Shown: positions 32,210 through 40,639 of the stretch, one piece after another | How the letters are laid out: each line of letters begins with the position of its first letter | How positions within the stretch are numbered: position 1 is the stretch's first letter | DNA from: JBEEJZ01 sp046046915 | GTDB taxonomy: Bacteria > Pseudomonadota > Gammaproteobacteria > Burkholderiales > Burkholderiaceae_C | Length of the DNA stretch: 64,000 nucleotides | Direction of reading: 5' to 3' | NCBI GenBank assembly: GCA_046046915.1 | Contig: JBJOIT010000003.1 | Coordinates: forward strand, 1-64,000 | Notes under the pieces: generated by a model | Seen by the model: only the letters and a program-made list of their open reading frames with translations | What the model was told of the DNA's origin: nothing | Databases searched by the model: none | Made by a program: the position numbers and the translations under genes

Positions 32210-32250
32210 TTAACCACAATTTAACCACGATTGAACCACCCTTGAACGAC
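32210..32250. promoter_or_regulatory. Four direct repeats with 11-bp period, candidate operator array
   Basis: AACCAC starts at 32212, 32223 and 32234 and the variant AACGAC at 32245, each preceded by TTA or TTG; the spacing is exactly 11 bp, about one helical turn. The array is 22 bp upstream of the MNT-fusion start codon, where an autoregulating antitoxin would bind. Confidence 0.6.
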
Positions 32251-32296
32251 GTTTCCTCTTCGGCATGAATCTACGGTCCTCAACAACTCTGACGCC

Positions 32297-33766
32297 TCAT
32301 CGCTCAGGCGCAATCGCCTCTGCATAGTCATACAGGGCGCCCAGAATCTCTTCGCCACGCTCGTCGGCTACTTCGGAGAGCTGGTCGATCTGGGCAAACA
32401 GCTGCTCTACGGTGCGGGCCCCGCCCTCACCCTCAAACAAACGCGCGGCACGATGGGCTTCCCACTGCGCGGCCTCCTCTGCGCTGAGGGTGTCTGGGTG
32501 GTTGCGGGCACGGTAGCGAAACACCAGCTCTTGCAGGCGTCCATCGTCAAAACCCAGCCGGGCATGCGCCAGTTGCTGCGGGCTCATGGCACGCACGTCG
32601 TTGAGACGGCGCCGGTCACCATTGCCCACAAACCCGCCATACAGGTCTTCGTCCACATCTACCTCGCCTTCGGGCGCTCGCGCAAACACGTCCGGCCAGA
32701 TAGCACTCAGGTCGGGCAGCGCACGCGCCACGGCGGCGTGGGCCAGCTGGGCGGGCACATCGATGCCCCAACGCGCAGCCATCGCGGGCGACAGCACCTT
32801 CAGATTGCCCATCACCATAGGGGATTTGTTTAGGTGGATGGTCTTGATCGGCAGGCGGCGCACACCTTCGGGCAGATCGGCTGATTTTGTGAACAAGCGC
32901 TGACGGATGTCGGACGCCTTCAGTTGACTCAATTCGGCGGGGTCATGCGCCAAGTCCCAGGCAATGAGCTCATTCTTGTTGGTGGGGTGCGTGGCCAGCG
33001 GCCACATCAGCGCCAGGCAGCCGCGCTCTGCGCCAAACATGCCCGACACATGAAAAAAAGGCCGGGCATGAGCCTGGGTGGTGGGTAAACCCAGCTCCTG
33101 CGCCACCCGATCCTTCTTGTGCAGGCTCAGACAAAAATCAAACAACCGGGGCTGATGTGTCTTGATCAGGCGCGCCAGGGCAATGGTGGCCCGCACGTCC
33201 GACAAAGCGTCGTGCGCAGCCTCGTGCACCAGTGCGTTGGCAGCGGTCAGGTCGGTTAGCTTGAAACTGGCGCCACCTTCGGGCTTGGTCGGCCATTGAA
33301 TCCCCTCGGGCCGCAAGGCATAGGCCGTGCGCACCACGTCCAACAAGTCCCAGCGACCACACTGGTTTTGCCACTCGCGGGCGTAGGGGTCGATGAGGTT
33401 GCGCCAGAACATGAAGCGCGTGATTTCATCGTCAAAGCGGATGGTGTTGTAGCCCACGCCGATGGTGCCCGGCTCGGACAGCACAGCTTCGATCTGCGCC
33501 GCAAACTGGTGCTCGGGAATGCCGCGCGCCAGGCAGAGCTGCGGGGTGATGCCGGTGATCAGGCAAGCCTCCGGGTCCGGTAAAAAATCAGGCGCCGGCT
33601 GGCAGTACAACATCAGCGGCTCGCCAATTTCATTCAGATCAGCATCGGTGCGAATGGCAGCAAACTGGGCTGGGCGATCCCGGCGCACCTGGGCACCAAA
33701 GGTTTCGTAGTCGTGCCACAGGAAGGTGTGGCCGGTACTGGTACTGGTGCTTGTAGGCTGAGTCAT
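32297..33766 (-). CDS. sbcB: Exodeoxyribonuclease I
   Basis: Single-strand 3'-5' exonuclease of 489 residues, acting in recombination and mismatch repair. DEDD exonuclease motifs: TFLWHDYETFGAQ (Exo I), VGYNTIRFDDEITRFMFWRN (Exo II) and HDALSDVRATIALARL (Exo III). C-terminal SH3-like and helical parts follow (NKNELIAWDLAHDPAEL, IKTIHLNKSPM, LVFRYRARNHPDTL). Normal length. Confidence 0.95.
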   Translation of the reverse strand: MTQPTSTSTSTGHTFLWHDYETFGAQVRRDRPAQFAAIRTDADLNEIGEPLMLYCQPAPDFLPDPEACLITGITPQLCLARGIPEHQFAAQIEAVLSEPGTIGVGYNTIRFDDEITRFMFWRNLIDPYAREWQNQCGRWDLLDVVRTAYALRPEGIQWPTKPEGGASFKLTDLTAANALVHEAAHDALSDVRATIALARLIKTHQPRLFDFCLSLHKKDRVAQELGLPTTQAHARPFFHVSGMFGAERGCLALMWPLATHPTNKNELIAWDLAHDPAELSQLKASDIRQRLFTKSADLPEGVRRLPIKTIHLNKSPMVMGNLKVLSPAMAARWGIDVPAQLAHAAVARALPDLSAIWPDVFARAPEGEVDVDEDLYGGFVGNGDRRRLNDVRAMSPQQLAHARLGFDDGRLQELVFRYRARNHPDTLSAEEAAQWEAHRAARLFEGEGGARTVEQLFAQIDQLSEVADERGEEILGALYDYAEAIAPER

Positions 33767-33814
33767 GGTGCAGTCAGTGCGCCTTAAAAATCGACTTTAG
33801 AGGGCGGGAGAGGT

Positions 33815-36049
33815 CTAACGCCGCCTGGCCGAACGCACGCCGCTGAGGTCAGCCACCACGCCCAGCACCTTTTGCAAGCGTGCTGCATCGCTCACCTCCA
33901 CGGTGAAGGTCATCCAGGCCGTGCCACGGATGGTCTGCGTCTGCACACCAATGACGTTCATCTTCTCTTTGGTGAAGACCTCGGAGATGTCACGCAGCAG
34001 GCCCTGGCGGTCGGCGGCTTCCACCGCCACATCCACCGGGTAAACCGCACCGGCACCGGAGGTCAGCCCCCAATCCACATCAATCAAACGGTTGCCATTT
34101 TTGGCCACCATCTCGCGCAGGTTGGAGCAATCGGTACGGTGCACGCTCACGCCCTTGCCTCGCGTGACAAATCCACAAATTGCGTCGGGCGGCGCGGGTT
34201 TGCAACAGCGGGCCAGCTGCGTCATGAGCGAGTCCACGCCCACCACCAGCACCCCGCCGCCGCCCGAGGCATCTGGCGCGCGGGGTTTTTTGAGGGGCAC
34301 GTAGTCTTCTGCGGACACCACAGGCTCGGGAGGGCGCAGCACCAGCTCGATGTTGCGCAGAGAAAATTCGTCCTTACCCACAGACTCAAACAGACCGTCG
34401 GCAGACTTGAAGCCCAGCGTGACGGCCAGGTCATCCAGCTTGACCGCCGTCTTGCCCTCGCGTTGCAGCAGTTTCTCGACCGCCTCGCGGCCTTTGGCGA
34501 TGGTCTCGGTCTGGGCCAAGGCGTTGAACCAGGCCCGCACCTTGGACTTGGCCCGGTGGCTGGTCAAATAGCCCAGATCGGCATTGAGCCAGTCCCGCGA
34601 GGGGCCGCCCTCCTTGGCTGCAGTGATCTCGACGGTCTGCCCGTTTTTTAGCGGCGTGTTCAGCGGCACCATGGCCCCGTCGATGCGGGCACCCCGACAG
34701 CGATGGCCCAGGTTGGTGTGCACGCTGTAGGCAAAATCCACCGCCGTGGCGCCCTGGGGCAACTCCACGATGGCGGCATCGGGCGTCAGCACATAGATGC
34801 GGTCTTCAAAGAAGCCCTGCCCTTCCCCGCCGGATAGATCGCGCTCCCAGGCCAGCAATTGGCGCAGCACCGCAATCTTGGCGTCGTACTCGCCGCTGGC
34901 CGAAACGCCGGCGTAACCCTTGACGCCCGCCTCCTTGTAGGCCCAGTGCGCCGCCACACCGTGCTCGGCGTGGTCATGCATGCCTTGGGTGCGGATCTGG
35001 ATCTCGATCGGCTGCCCGGCGCCATCACGCACGATGGTGTGTAAGGACTGATAGCCATTGCTTTTGGGCCGTGCAATGTAGTCGTCAAACTCATCTGGCA
35101 CCGGCACAAAGTGGCTGTGCACCCAGCTCAGGGCCGAATAACACTCGGGCACGTTGGCCACCACGATGCGCAGCGCCCGTATGTCGTACACCTGCTCGAA
35201 GACCAGCGACTTGCCGCGCATCTTCTTGACGATGCTGTAAATGTGCTTGGGCCGCCCCTGCACCGTGCAGCTAATGCCCTCATGCTGCAGCTGCTCGGCT
35301 AAATCGGCGCGCAGCCTTTGCACGCTGGCCTCGCGCTCGGTACGTTTTTCGTCCAGCAGGCGGGCCACCTGGCGGTAGGTGTCGGGCTCCAGGAAACGAA
35401 AGGACAAATCCTCCATCTCCCACTTGATTTCCCAAATGCCCAGCCGGTTGGCCAAGGGCGCAAACACGTGCAGAGACTCCTGGGCCAGCTCGGACGGCAC
35501 CGGCAACTTGGTGGCAGCAAAGTGGCGCAAGGTCTGCAGCCGTGAGGCCAGGCGCAGCAAGACCACCCGCAGATCTTTGGAGAACGCCAGCAGCATCTTG
35601 CGCACGTTCTCGGTCTGGGTGGCCGTGGTCTGGGCCATGGGGATGGGCGTAGCACTGCGGCCCTGCGCCTGCTGGGCCGCGCGGGCCTGGCGCTGCACAC
35701 GCACCAACTTATTGGCTTCCATCGCCAGGGCCGAAAAGTTGTCGCCAAACGCCTTGGCGATCACCTCTTGCGGTTTGTTCAGGTGCTCGCAGGCGTAGAC
35801 CAGGTAGCAGGCGGCCTGCATGTCCACCGAGCCACCAATCGCGCGCAGGATGTCAGCCACCGCGTCGGCATGGGCCAGCGTGTTTTCGCCGGTGTCCAGG
35901 GTCTCCACGGCAATCAGGGGCTCGGCAAAGGCCCGGGCGCGTGCTAAGGCCTGGGCCGGGTCCGACTGCGCACCGGGAGTTGTCGCCGTGGCAGCCAGCA
36001 AGGGGGCATGTTGCGCCGAGCTAGCAGGCTCGGTAGTGAGACTTTTCAT
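33815..36049 (-). CDS. relA: GTP pyrophosphokinase RelA
   Basis: Stringent-response (p)ppGpp synthetase of 744 residues: degenerate hydrolase domain (1-190), synthetase (about 235-390, DIRALRIVVANVPECYSALS, EFDDYIARPKSNGYQSLHT, EIQIRTQGMHDHAEHGVAAH), TGS (YVLTPDAAIVELPQGATAVD), and C-terminal ACT (DVAVEAADRQGLLRDISEVF). The HD box expected for hydrolysis is missing: the site reads LVYACEHL rather than LLHDVVED. That marks a RelA-type, synthetase-only enzyme rather than SpoT. A second, SpoT-type gene should exist elsewhere. Confidence 0.93.
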   Translation of the reverse strand: MKSLTTEPASSAQHAPLLAATATTPGAQSDPAQALARARAFAEPLIAVETLDTGENTLAHADAVADILRAIGGSVDMQAACYLVYACEHLNKPQEVIAKAFGDNFSALAMEANKLVRVQRQARAAQQAQGRSATPIPMAQTTATQTENVRKMLLAFSKDLRVVLLRLASRLQTLRHFAATKLPVPSELAQESLHVFAPLANRLGIWEIKWEMEDLSFRFLEPDTYRQVARLLDEKRTEREASVQRLRADLAEQLQHEGISCTVQGRPKHIYSIVKKMRGKSLVFEQVYDIRALRIVVANVPECYSALSWVHSHFVPVPDEFDDYIARPKSNGYQSLHTIVRDGAGQPIEIQIRTQGMHDHAEHGVAAHWAYKEAGVKGYAGVSASGEYDAKIAVLRQLLAWERDLSGGEGQGFFEDRIYVLTPDAAIVELPQGATAVDFAYSVHTNLGHRCRGARIDGAMVPLNTPLKNGQTVEITAAKEGGPSRDWLNADLGYLTSHRAKSKVRAWFNALAQTETIAKGREAVEKLLQREGKTAVKLDDLAVTLGFKSADGLFESVGKDEFSLRNIELVLRPPEPVVSAEDYVPLKKPRAPDASGGGGVLVVGVDSLMTQLARCCKPAPPDAICGFVTRGKGVSVHRTDCSNLREMVAKNGNRLIDVDWGLTSGAGAVYPVDVAVEAADRQGLLRDISEVFTKEKMNVIGVQTQTIRGTAWMTFTVEVSDAARLQKVLGVVADLSGVRSARRR

Positions 36050-36064
36050 CCAGATTCCGCGTGC

Positions 36065-36961
36065 TCAAGCCAATAAAAAAGATGTGACGGCAGACAACTG
36101 ATCTGGCGCAATTAAGGTGGGCGCATGCCCCACCCCTTCAAAGGCGACCAACTGGGCCCGCGGTCCACGCTCGGTCATGGCCTGAGCCGTCTGCCGCGAC
36201 AGCAGGTCAGACTGGGCGCCGCGCAGCAGAAGGGTTGGCGCGGTGATCTGGTCGTACAGGCCCCATAAGGCAGCCTCACCCTGGGCTGCGCCCTCGGGCG
36301 TGAGAGTGCGAAAGGCATCGCCGATGGCGGGGTCGTAATGCAGCTGTACATGGCCGGGCGCACCTGGCACCGGGCGCACCATGTGCTTGGACAAGGCCAG
36401 CCACTGTTCAGGGGTGTGCGGCCCAAAGCTGCTGGAGATGGCCCACATGGCGTCGGCAGCTTGTTGCACCGATTCAAAGTGACCTGTTTTGCCCACATAA
36501 GTACCGATGCGCTGCAAGGCTTGCCACTGCAGAGCCGGGCCCACATCGTTGAGCACCAGCCGGCGCACGGGCACAGGTAGGGGCAAGCCGGGCTGGCCGC
36601 AAACCGCCATGCCGATGAGTCCGCCCATGCTGGTGCCAACCCAGTCCAGGGTTTTGGGCTGTAGCTGTGCCAGCAGCGCCAGCATGTCAGCGGCGTATTG
36701 AGGCACCTGGTAAAGCGCCGCGTCCTTGAGCCACTCGCTCTGCCCGCGGCCTGCCACATCCACGCACACCACGCGAATGGCATTCCCACCCAGTCGCACC
36801 AGCTCCTGCGCCAGTACATCGAAGTCGCGGCCTTGACGGGTCAGACCGTGCACACACAAAACCACATGCCCGGCGTCAGGATTGCCCCACTGCCAATAAG
36901 CCATGCGATGACCGCCGTGGGCGTCGGGGCAGGTCACCAAATTCAGTACGGGATCAGTCAT
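36065..36961 (-). CDS. Alpha/beta hydrolase
   Basis: A 298-residue alpha/beta-hydrolase: VVLCVHGLTRQGRDFDVLAQ (oxyanion region HG), VVCVDVAGRGQSEWL, nucleophile elbow WVGTSMGGLIGM (Ser in G-T-S-M-G), later Asp in RGAQSDLLS and His in FEGVGHAPTL. Substrate unknown. It starts 110 bp from the divergent 3-hydroxybutyrate dehydrogenase and follows relA's upstream side on the same strand. Confidence 0.85.
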   Translation of the reverse strand: MTDPVLNLVTCPDAHGGHRMAYWQWGNPDAGHVVLCVHGLTRQGRDFDVLAQELVRLGGNAIRVVCVDVAGRGQSEWLKDAALYQVPQYAADMLALLAQLQPKTLDWVGTSMGGLIGMAVCGQPGLPLPVPVRRLVLNDVGPALQWQALQRIGTYVGKTGHFESVQQAADAMWAISSSFGPHTPEQWLALSKHMVRPVPGAPGHVQLHYDPAIGDAFRTLTPEGAAQGEAALWGLYDQITAPTLLLRGAQSDLLSRQTAQAMTERGPRAQLVAFEGVGHAPTLIAPDQLSAVTSFLLA

Positions 36962-37070
36962 GATGGCGCAAGCGTGGGCTGGATAATCTTCAAGACAGGC
37001 ATGCTAACAAACACCGCCCGCCCCTTTTCTCGTTTACATCACTCAACTTTGCTCTACGGAGAATCGCCTC

Positions 37071-37841
37071 ATGCTCAAAGGAAAAACAGCCCTCGTCACC
37101 GGCTCCACCAGCGGTATTGGTCTTGGCATTGCCAAGGCGCTGGCCGCCCAGGGCGCCAACATTGTGCTCAACGGTTTTGGTGACGTTGAAGGCCCCAAGG
37201 CCGAGATTTCTGCCTTGGGGGTGCAAGTGCGCTATCACGGCGCCGACATGAGCAAGGCTGACGAAATCGCAGCCATGATGACCTATGCCGCCGCCGAATT
37301 TGGCAGGGTGGACATTCTGGTCAACAACGCCGGTATTCAGCACGTTTCCAAAATTGAAGACTTCCCGGTTGAGCGCTGGGACGCCATCATCGCCATCAAT
37401 ATGTCGAGCGCCTTTCATGCCACCCGCCTGGCCTTGCCCGCCATGAAGGCAGCCAACTGGGGGCGAATCATCAACGTGGCTTCGGTCCACGGCCTCGTAG
37501 CATCAGCTGAAAAATCAGCCTATGTGGCGGCCAAGCATGGGGTGGTGGGTCTGACCAAGGTCACCGCCCTGGAAAACGCCACCACCGGCGTCACTTGCAA
37601 CGCGATCTGCCCGGGCTGGGTGCTCACGCCCCTGGTTCAAAAGCAGGTCGATGCCAAGGCTGCTGCGCTGGGCATCAGCAACGAGGCCGCCACACGCCAA
37701 CTGCTGGGTGAAAAAGAACCTTCGATGCAGTTCACCACCCCCGAAGAACTGGGCGCCCTGGCTGTGTTTTTCTGCTCCCCCGCCGGCAACAACGTGCGCG
37801 GCGTGGCGTGGAACATGGACGGCGGGTGGATGGCGCAGTAA
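37071..37841 (+). CDS. bdhA: 3-Hydroxybutyrate dehydrogenase
   Basis: Short-chain dehydrogenase of 256 residues that oxidises D-3-hydroxybutyrate to acetoacetate with NAD, the last step of polyhydroxybutyrate use. Cofactor loop TGSTSGIGLGIA, NNAGIQHVSKIEDFP (typical of 3-HBDH), catalytic Ser in INVASVHGLVAS, YVAAKHG Tyr/Lys, and substrate-loop CPGWVLTPLVQKQ. C-terminal WNMDGGWMAQ. Very close in pattern to the PHB-cycle enzyme of Burkholderiales. Confidence 0.92.
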   Translation: MLKGKTALVTGSTSGIGLGIAKALAAQGANIVLNGFGDVEGPKAEISALGVQVRYHGADMSKADEIAAMMTYAAAEFGRVDILVNNAGIQHVSKIEDFPVERWDAIIAINMSSAFHATRLALPAMKAANWGRIINVASVHGLVASAEKSAYVAAKHGVVGLTKVTALENATTGVTCNAICPGWVLTPLVQKQVDAKAAALGISNEAATRQLLGEKEPSMQFTTPEELGALAVFFCSPAGNNVRGVAWNMDGGWMAQ

Positions 37842-37881
37842 GCGCCACCCCAAAACGCCCAGTCCCCCCTGCTGACCCGGC

Positions 37882-39144
37882 TCAGATGTGGGCCGGATTG
37901 AGGATCAGCTTCTGGGCCGGTGGGCTCATGGCTTCATCCACCACCTGGCCGATCATGTCGGCCGTCACGGCTGACAGGGTCCAGCCCAAGTGGCCGTGGC
38001 CGGTGTTGTAGAACACGCAGGGTGAGCGGCCCCGGCCCACACGCGGCATCATGTTGGGCAGCATGGGCCGCAGACCAGCCCAGGGCACCACGCTCTTGGT
38101 GCTGACTCCCGGAAAACATTGCGCTACCCAATCCACCAGCGGCTTGATACGGTCGGCGCGGATGTCACGGTTGTAGCCATTGAATTCGGCCGTGCCGGCC
38201 ACTCGAAAACGCTCCAGACCCAGACGGCTGGTGACCAGCTTGGTTTCGTCGTCCAGCAAGCTCACCGTGGGTGCAGACGCCTGGCTGCGTGCGTCCGGCA
38301 GGTTCACAGTGATCGAGTAGCCCTTGACCGGATACACGTTGACGCGGTCGCCCAGTTGCGCGGCCAGGTCACGGCTGGCGGTGCCGGCACAGATCACCAC
38401 GCCGTCAAAGGTGTAGCGCGTGGCGGCCTCGCCCTGATGCGAGATGACGAAGGCCTGGTTGCCATCGGTGGTGACCGACTGCACATCCTGCTCATAAAGG
38501 CAGCTCACACCCAAACGATCGATGGCAGCAGCCAAGCCGTTGGTGAACTTGTGGATGTCGCCGGTGGAGTCGCTCTCGGTGAAATAGCCGCCGTAGTATT
38601 TGCCAGCCAGGGTGGGCTCGATGGCACGCATTTCATCGGGCGTAACTGCGCGCCGGGGCAGGCCGCCTTCTGCCAACATTTTTGACACCTTGCCCGCATG
38701 GTCAAAGCCCGCCTTGTCGCGGTAGATGTGCAGGATGCCTTCTTTTTTGAGGTCGAAATCGATGCCCTCTTCCTGTGCCCAGGCAAACAGATGCTTGCGA
38801 GCAGCGACGGCCATGCGTGCGGTGGCCACTGTGTTGCGCTCGTAGTTGGGAATATTGGCAATGAATTCAGCAAACCACGAGAGCTTGTGCCAGCTGGGCT
38901 TGGGGTTGACCAGCAGGGGAGCATCGCCCTTGAGCATCCACTTCAGGCCCTTGAGGATGGTAGAGCTGTGGTTCCAGACCTCAGCATTGGAGGCCGACAG
39001 CTGACCCCCATTGGCAAACGAGGTCTCCATGGCGGCGTAGCGGTGTTTTTCGAACAGGGTGACCTTGAAACCGCGTTTGACCAGTGCGTAGGCCGTGGTC
39101 ACGCCAGTGATGCCGCCGCCGATGACGGCAATTGTTTTGCTCAT
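37882..39144 (-). CDS. dadA: D-amino acid dehydrogenase (DadA family), under a glycine riboswitch
   Basis: FAD-dependent deaminating oxidoreductase of 420 residues: dinucleotide loop IAVIGGGITGVTTAYAL, FEKHRYAAMETSFANGGQLS, substrate-domain GDIHKFTNGLAAAIDRLG, VICAGTASRDLAAQL, VYPVKGYSITV, and C-terminal WAGLRPMLPNMMPRVGR with YNTGHGHLGWTLS. Start ATG 39144 has GGAG upstream; the frame opens 15 bases earlier. DadA normally oxidises D-alanine and similar amino acids at the membrane. Its tandem glycine aptamer leader suggests that glycine, or amino acids derived from it, is a substrate or inducer here. Confidence 0.88.
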   Translation of the reverse strand: MSKTIAVIGGGITGVTTAYALVKRGFKVTLFEKHRYAAMETSFANGGQLSASNAEVWNHSSTILKGLKWMLKGDAPLLVNPKPSWHKLSWFAEFIANIPNYERNTVATARMAVAARKHLFAWAQEEGIDFDLKKEGILHIYRDKAGFDHAGKVSKMLAEGGLPRRAVTPDEMRAIEPTLAGKYYGGYFTESDSTGDIHKFTNGLAAAIDRLGVSCLYEQDVQSVTTDGNQAFVISHQGEAATRYTFDGVVICAGTASRDLAAQLGDRVNVYPVKGYSITVNLPDARSQASAPTVSLLDDETKLVTSRLGLERFRVAGTAEFNGYNRDIRADRIKPLVDWVAQCFPGVSTKSVVPWAGLRPMLPNMMPRVGRGRSPCVFYNTGHGHLGWTLSAVTADMIGQVVDEAMSPPAQKLILNPAHI

Positions 39145-39199
39145 GATGTCTGACTCCAAAAACGTCGATGGGTAAAGCCGCCGGCACAGGATGTGCCAG

Positions 39200-39422
39200 C
39201 AGCGCCCCCTCTGTTTTTGGACCTGAGAGATTCACACTGAAGGGCTGATGTGCCGCTTCAGTGCTTGCTCCTTCGGTGCGCCAGGTGACGAAAAAGTCCC
39301 GACGCTCTTCAGAGATCAATACACATGCAAGACCGGTCCTTTTGCCTGAGAGTTTCCGGGGCGGTTGCTCCTTCGGCGCTGCCCGATACCTGGTTCGCGC
39401 CAGGCTGGGCAGTCTCTCCCGA
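39200..39422 (-). promoter_or_regulatory. Tandem glycine riboswitch
   Basis: Two aptamers in series on the minus strand. The conserved core CGAAGGAGCAA occurs at 39375-39365 and again at 39275-39265, exactly 100 nt apart. Each is followed by the 3' closing segment CTCTCAGG (in aptamer 1 as CTCTCAGGCAAAAGGAC, 39352-39336; in aptamer 2 as CTCTCAGGTCC near 39230-39220), and aptamer 1 begins with CGGGAGAGAC at 39421-39412. The leader ends about 55 nt before the dadA ATG. Glycine riboswitches usually turn genes on when glycine is abundant. Confidence 0.93.
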
Positions 39423-39450
39423 TCTCACGCCGGCAAGCGCCGGCAAGTTG

Positions 39451-40626
39451 TCATGCCAACAAAAAACGCTCAGTCAACCGAACCCAATATGCACAGCCGA
39501 TGGCCACGTTGTCGTCGTTGAAGTCATAGGCCGGGTTGTGCACCATGCACGCGCCAGCGCTGTCGCCATCACCATTGCCAATCAACAAATAGCTGCCCGG
39601 CACTTTTTCCAGCATGAAGGCAAAGTCTTCGCTGCCCGGCAGTGCGGGTGCCTGCAGGGTCACGTTCTCTTGCCCCACAAGATCCAGCGCCACCTCGCGG
39701 GCAAATGCTGTCTCGGTCGGTGTGTTGACCAGTACGGCGTAACCTGCCTTCCAGACGATCTTTGCCTGCACGCCGTAGCTTTCAGCCTGAGCGGTGACCA
39801 GGGCCTTGATGCGGCGCTCCAGCGTGGCCCGCACCTCCCGGTCCAGGGCACGTACGCTGATCTCCAAGGTGGCCGTGGCCGGAATCACATTGTTGGCCTT
39901 GCCTGTATGCAAAGCACCCACAGTGATGACCGCCATGTGCAAGGGGTCGATGTTGCGCGACACCACGGTCTGCAGCGACATCACTACGCTGGCAGCGGCC
40001 ACCACCGGGTCGGTCGCCTTGTGCGGCATGGCACCGTGTCCGCCCACACCGGTCAAGGTGATGGTGGCGTAGTCGCTGGAGGCCATGGCTGCACCCTCGC
40101 GCAAGGCCAGATGACCTTGGGGGTAGCCCGGCATGTTGTGCATGGCAAAAACAGCATCGCAGGGGTAACGCTCAAACAAGCCGTCTTGCATCATGCGCAA
40201 GGCGCCGCCGCCGCCCTCTTCCGCAGGCTGAAAAATCAAGTTCAGTGTGCCGTTGAAATTGCCACTCTCGGCCAGTTGCCGGGCTGCCGCCAGTAGCATG
40301 GCAGTGTGGCCGTCGTGCCCACAGGCATGCATGAGGCCCGGCGTTGCGCTGGCCCACTCCGCGCCAGTCGCCTCTTGAATGGGCAAGGCATCCATGTCGG
40401 CACGCAGACCCAGGCGGCGTGACCCGTTGCCACGCACCAGTCGCCCCACCACACCGGTGCCGCCCACACCCCGCTCTACCTCGTAGCCCCAATCCGTGAG
40501 CTTCTCCGCCACCAAAGCGGCAGTACGGTGCTCTTCAAAGGCCAATTCGGGGTGGCGGTGTATGTCTCGGCGCAGGCTGATGAACTCACCCACCCGCGCC
40601 TGCATCGCATCCAGAAGATAGGTCAC
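39451..40626 (-). CDS. M20 family amidohydrolase (hippurate hydrolase-like)
   Basis: Metallo-amidohydrolase of 391 residues. Metal ligands and signature segments: SLRRDIHRHPELAFEE, GLRADMDALPI, MHACGHDGHTAMLL, FQPAEEGGGGALRMM, and C-terminal PALPGSEDFAFML. These fit subfamily M20D enzymes that cut N-acyl amino acids such as hippurate or N-acetyl amino acids. Start GTG 40626 has GGAG upstream; the open frame upstream is unconvincing. It is probably co-transcribed with the Bug receptor 13 bp away. Hippurate would yield benzoate, used by the box cluster nearby, but this is only suggestive. Confidence 0.88.
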   Translation of the reverse strand: MTYLLDAMQARVGEFISLRRDIHRHPELAFEEHRTAALVAEKLTDWGYEVERGVGGTGVVGRLVRGNGSRRLGLRADMDALPIQEATGAEWASATPGLMHACGHDGHTAMLLAAARQLAESGNFNGTLNLIFQPAEEGGGGALRMMQDGLFERYPCDAVFAMHNMPGYPQGHLALREGAAMASSDYATITLTGVGGHGAMPHKATDPVVAAASVVMSLQTVVSRNIDPLHMAVITVGALHTGKANNVIPATATLEISVRALDREVRATLERRIKALVTAQAESYGVQAKIVWKAGYAVLVNTPTETAFAREVALDLVGQENVTLQAPALPGSEDFAFMLEKVPGSYLLIGNGDGDSAGACMVHNPAYDFNDDNVAIGCAYWVRLTERFLLA

Positions 40627-40639
40627 GGGGCACTCCGCC

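Noticed and set aside
39430..39450. Second dadA-like or gcv gene upstream of the glycine riboswitch
   Set aside because: The next gene upstream is the M20 amidohydrolase; no glycine cleavage gene is present.
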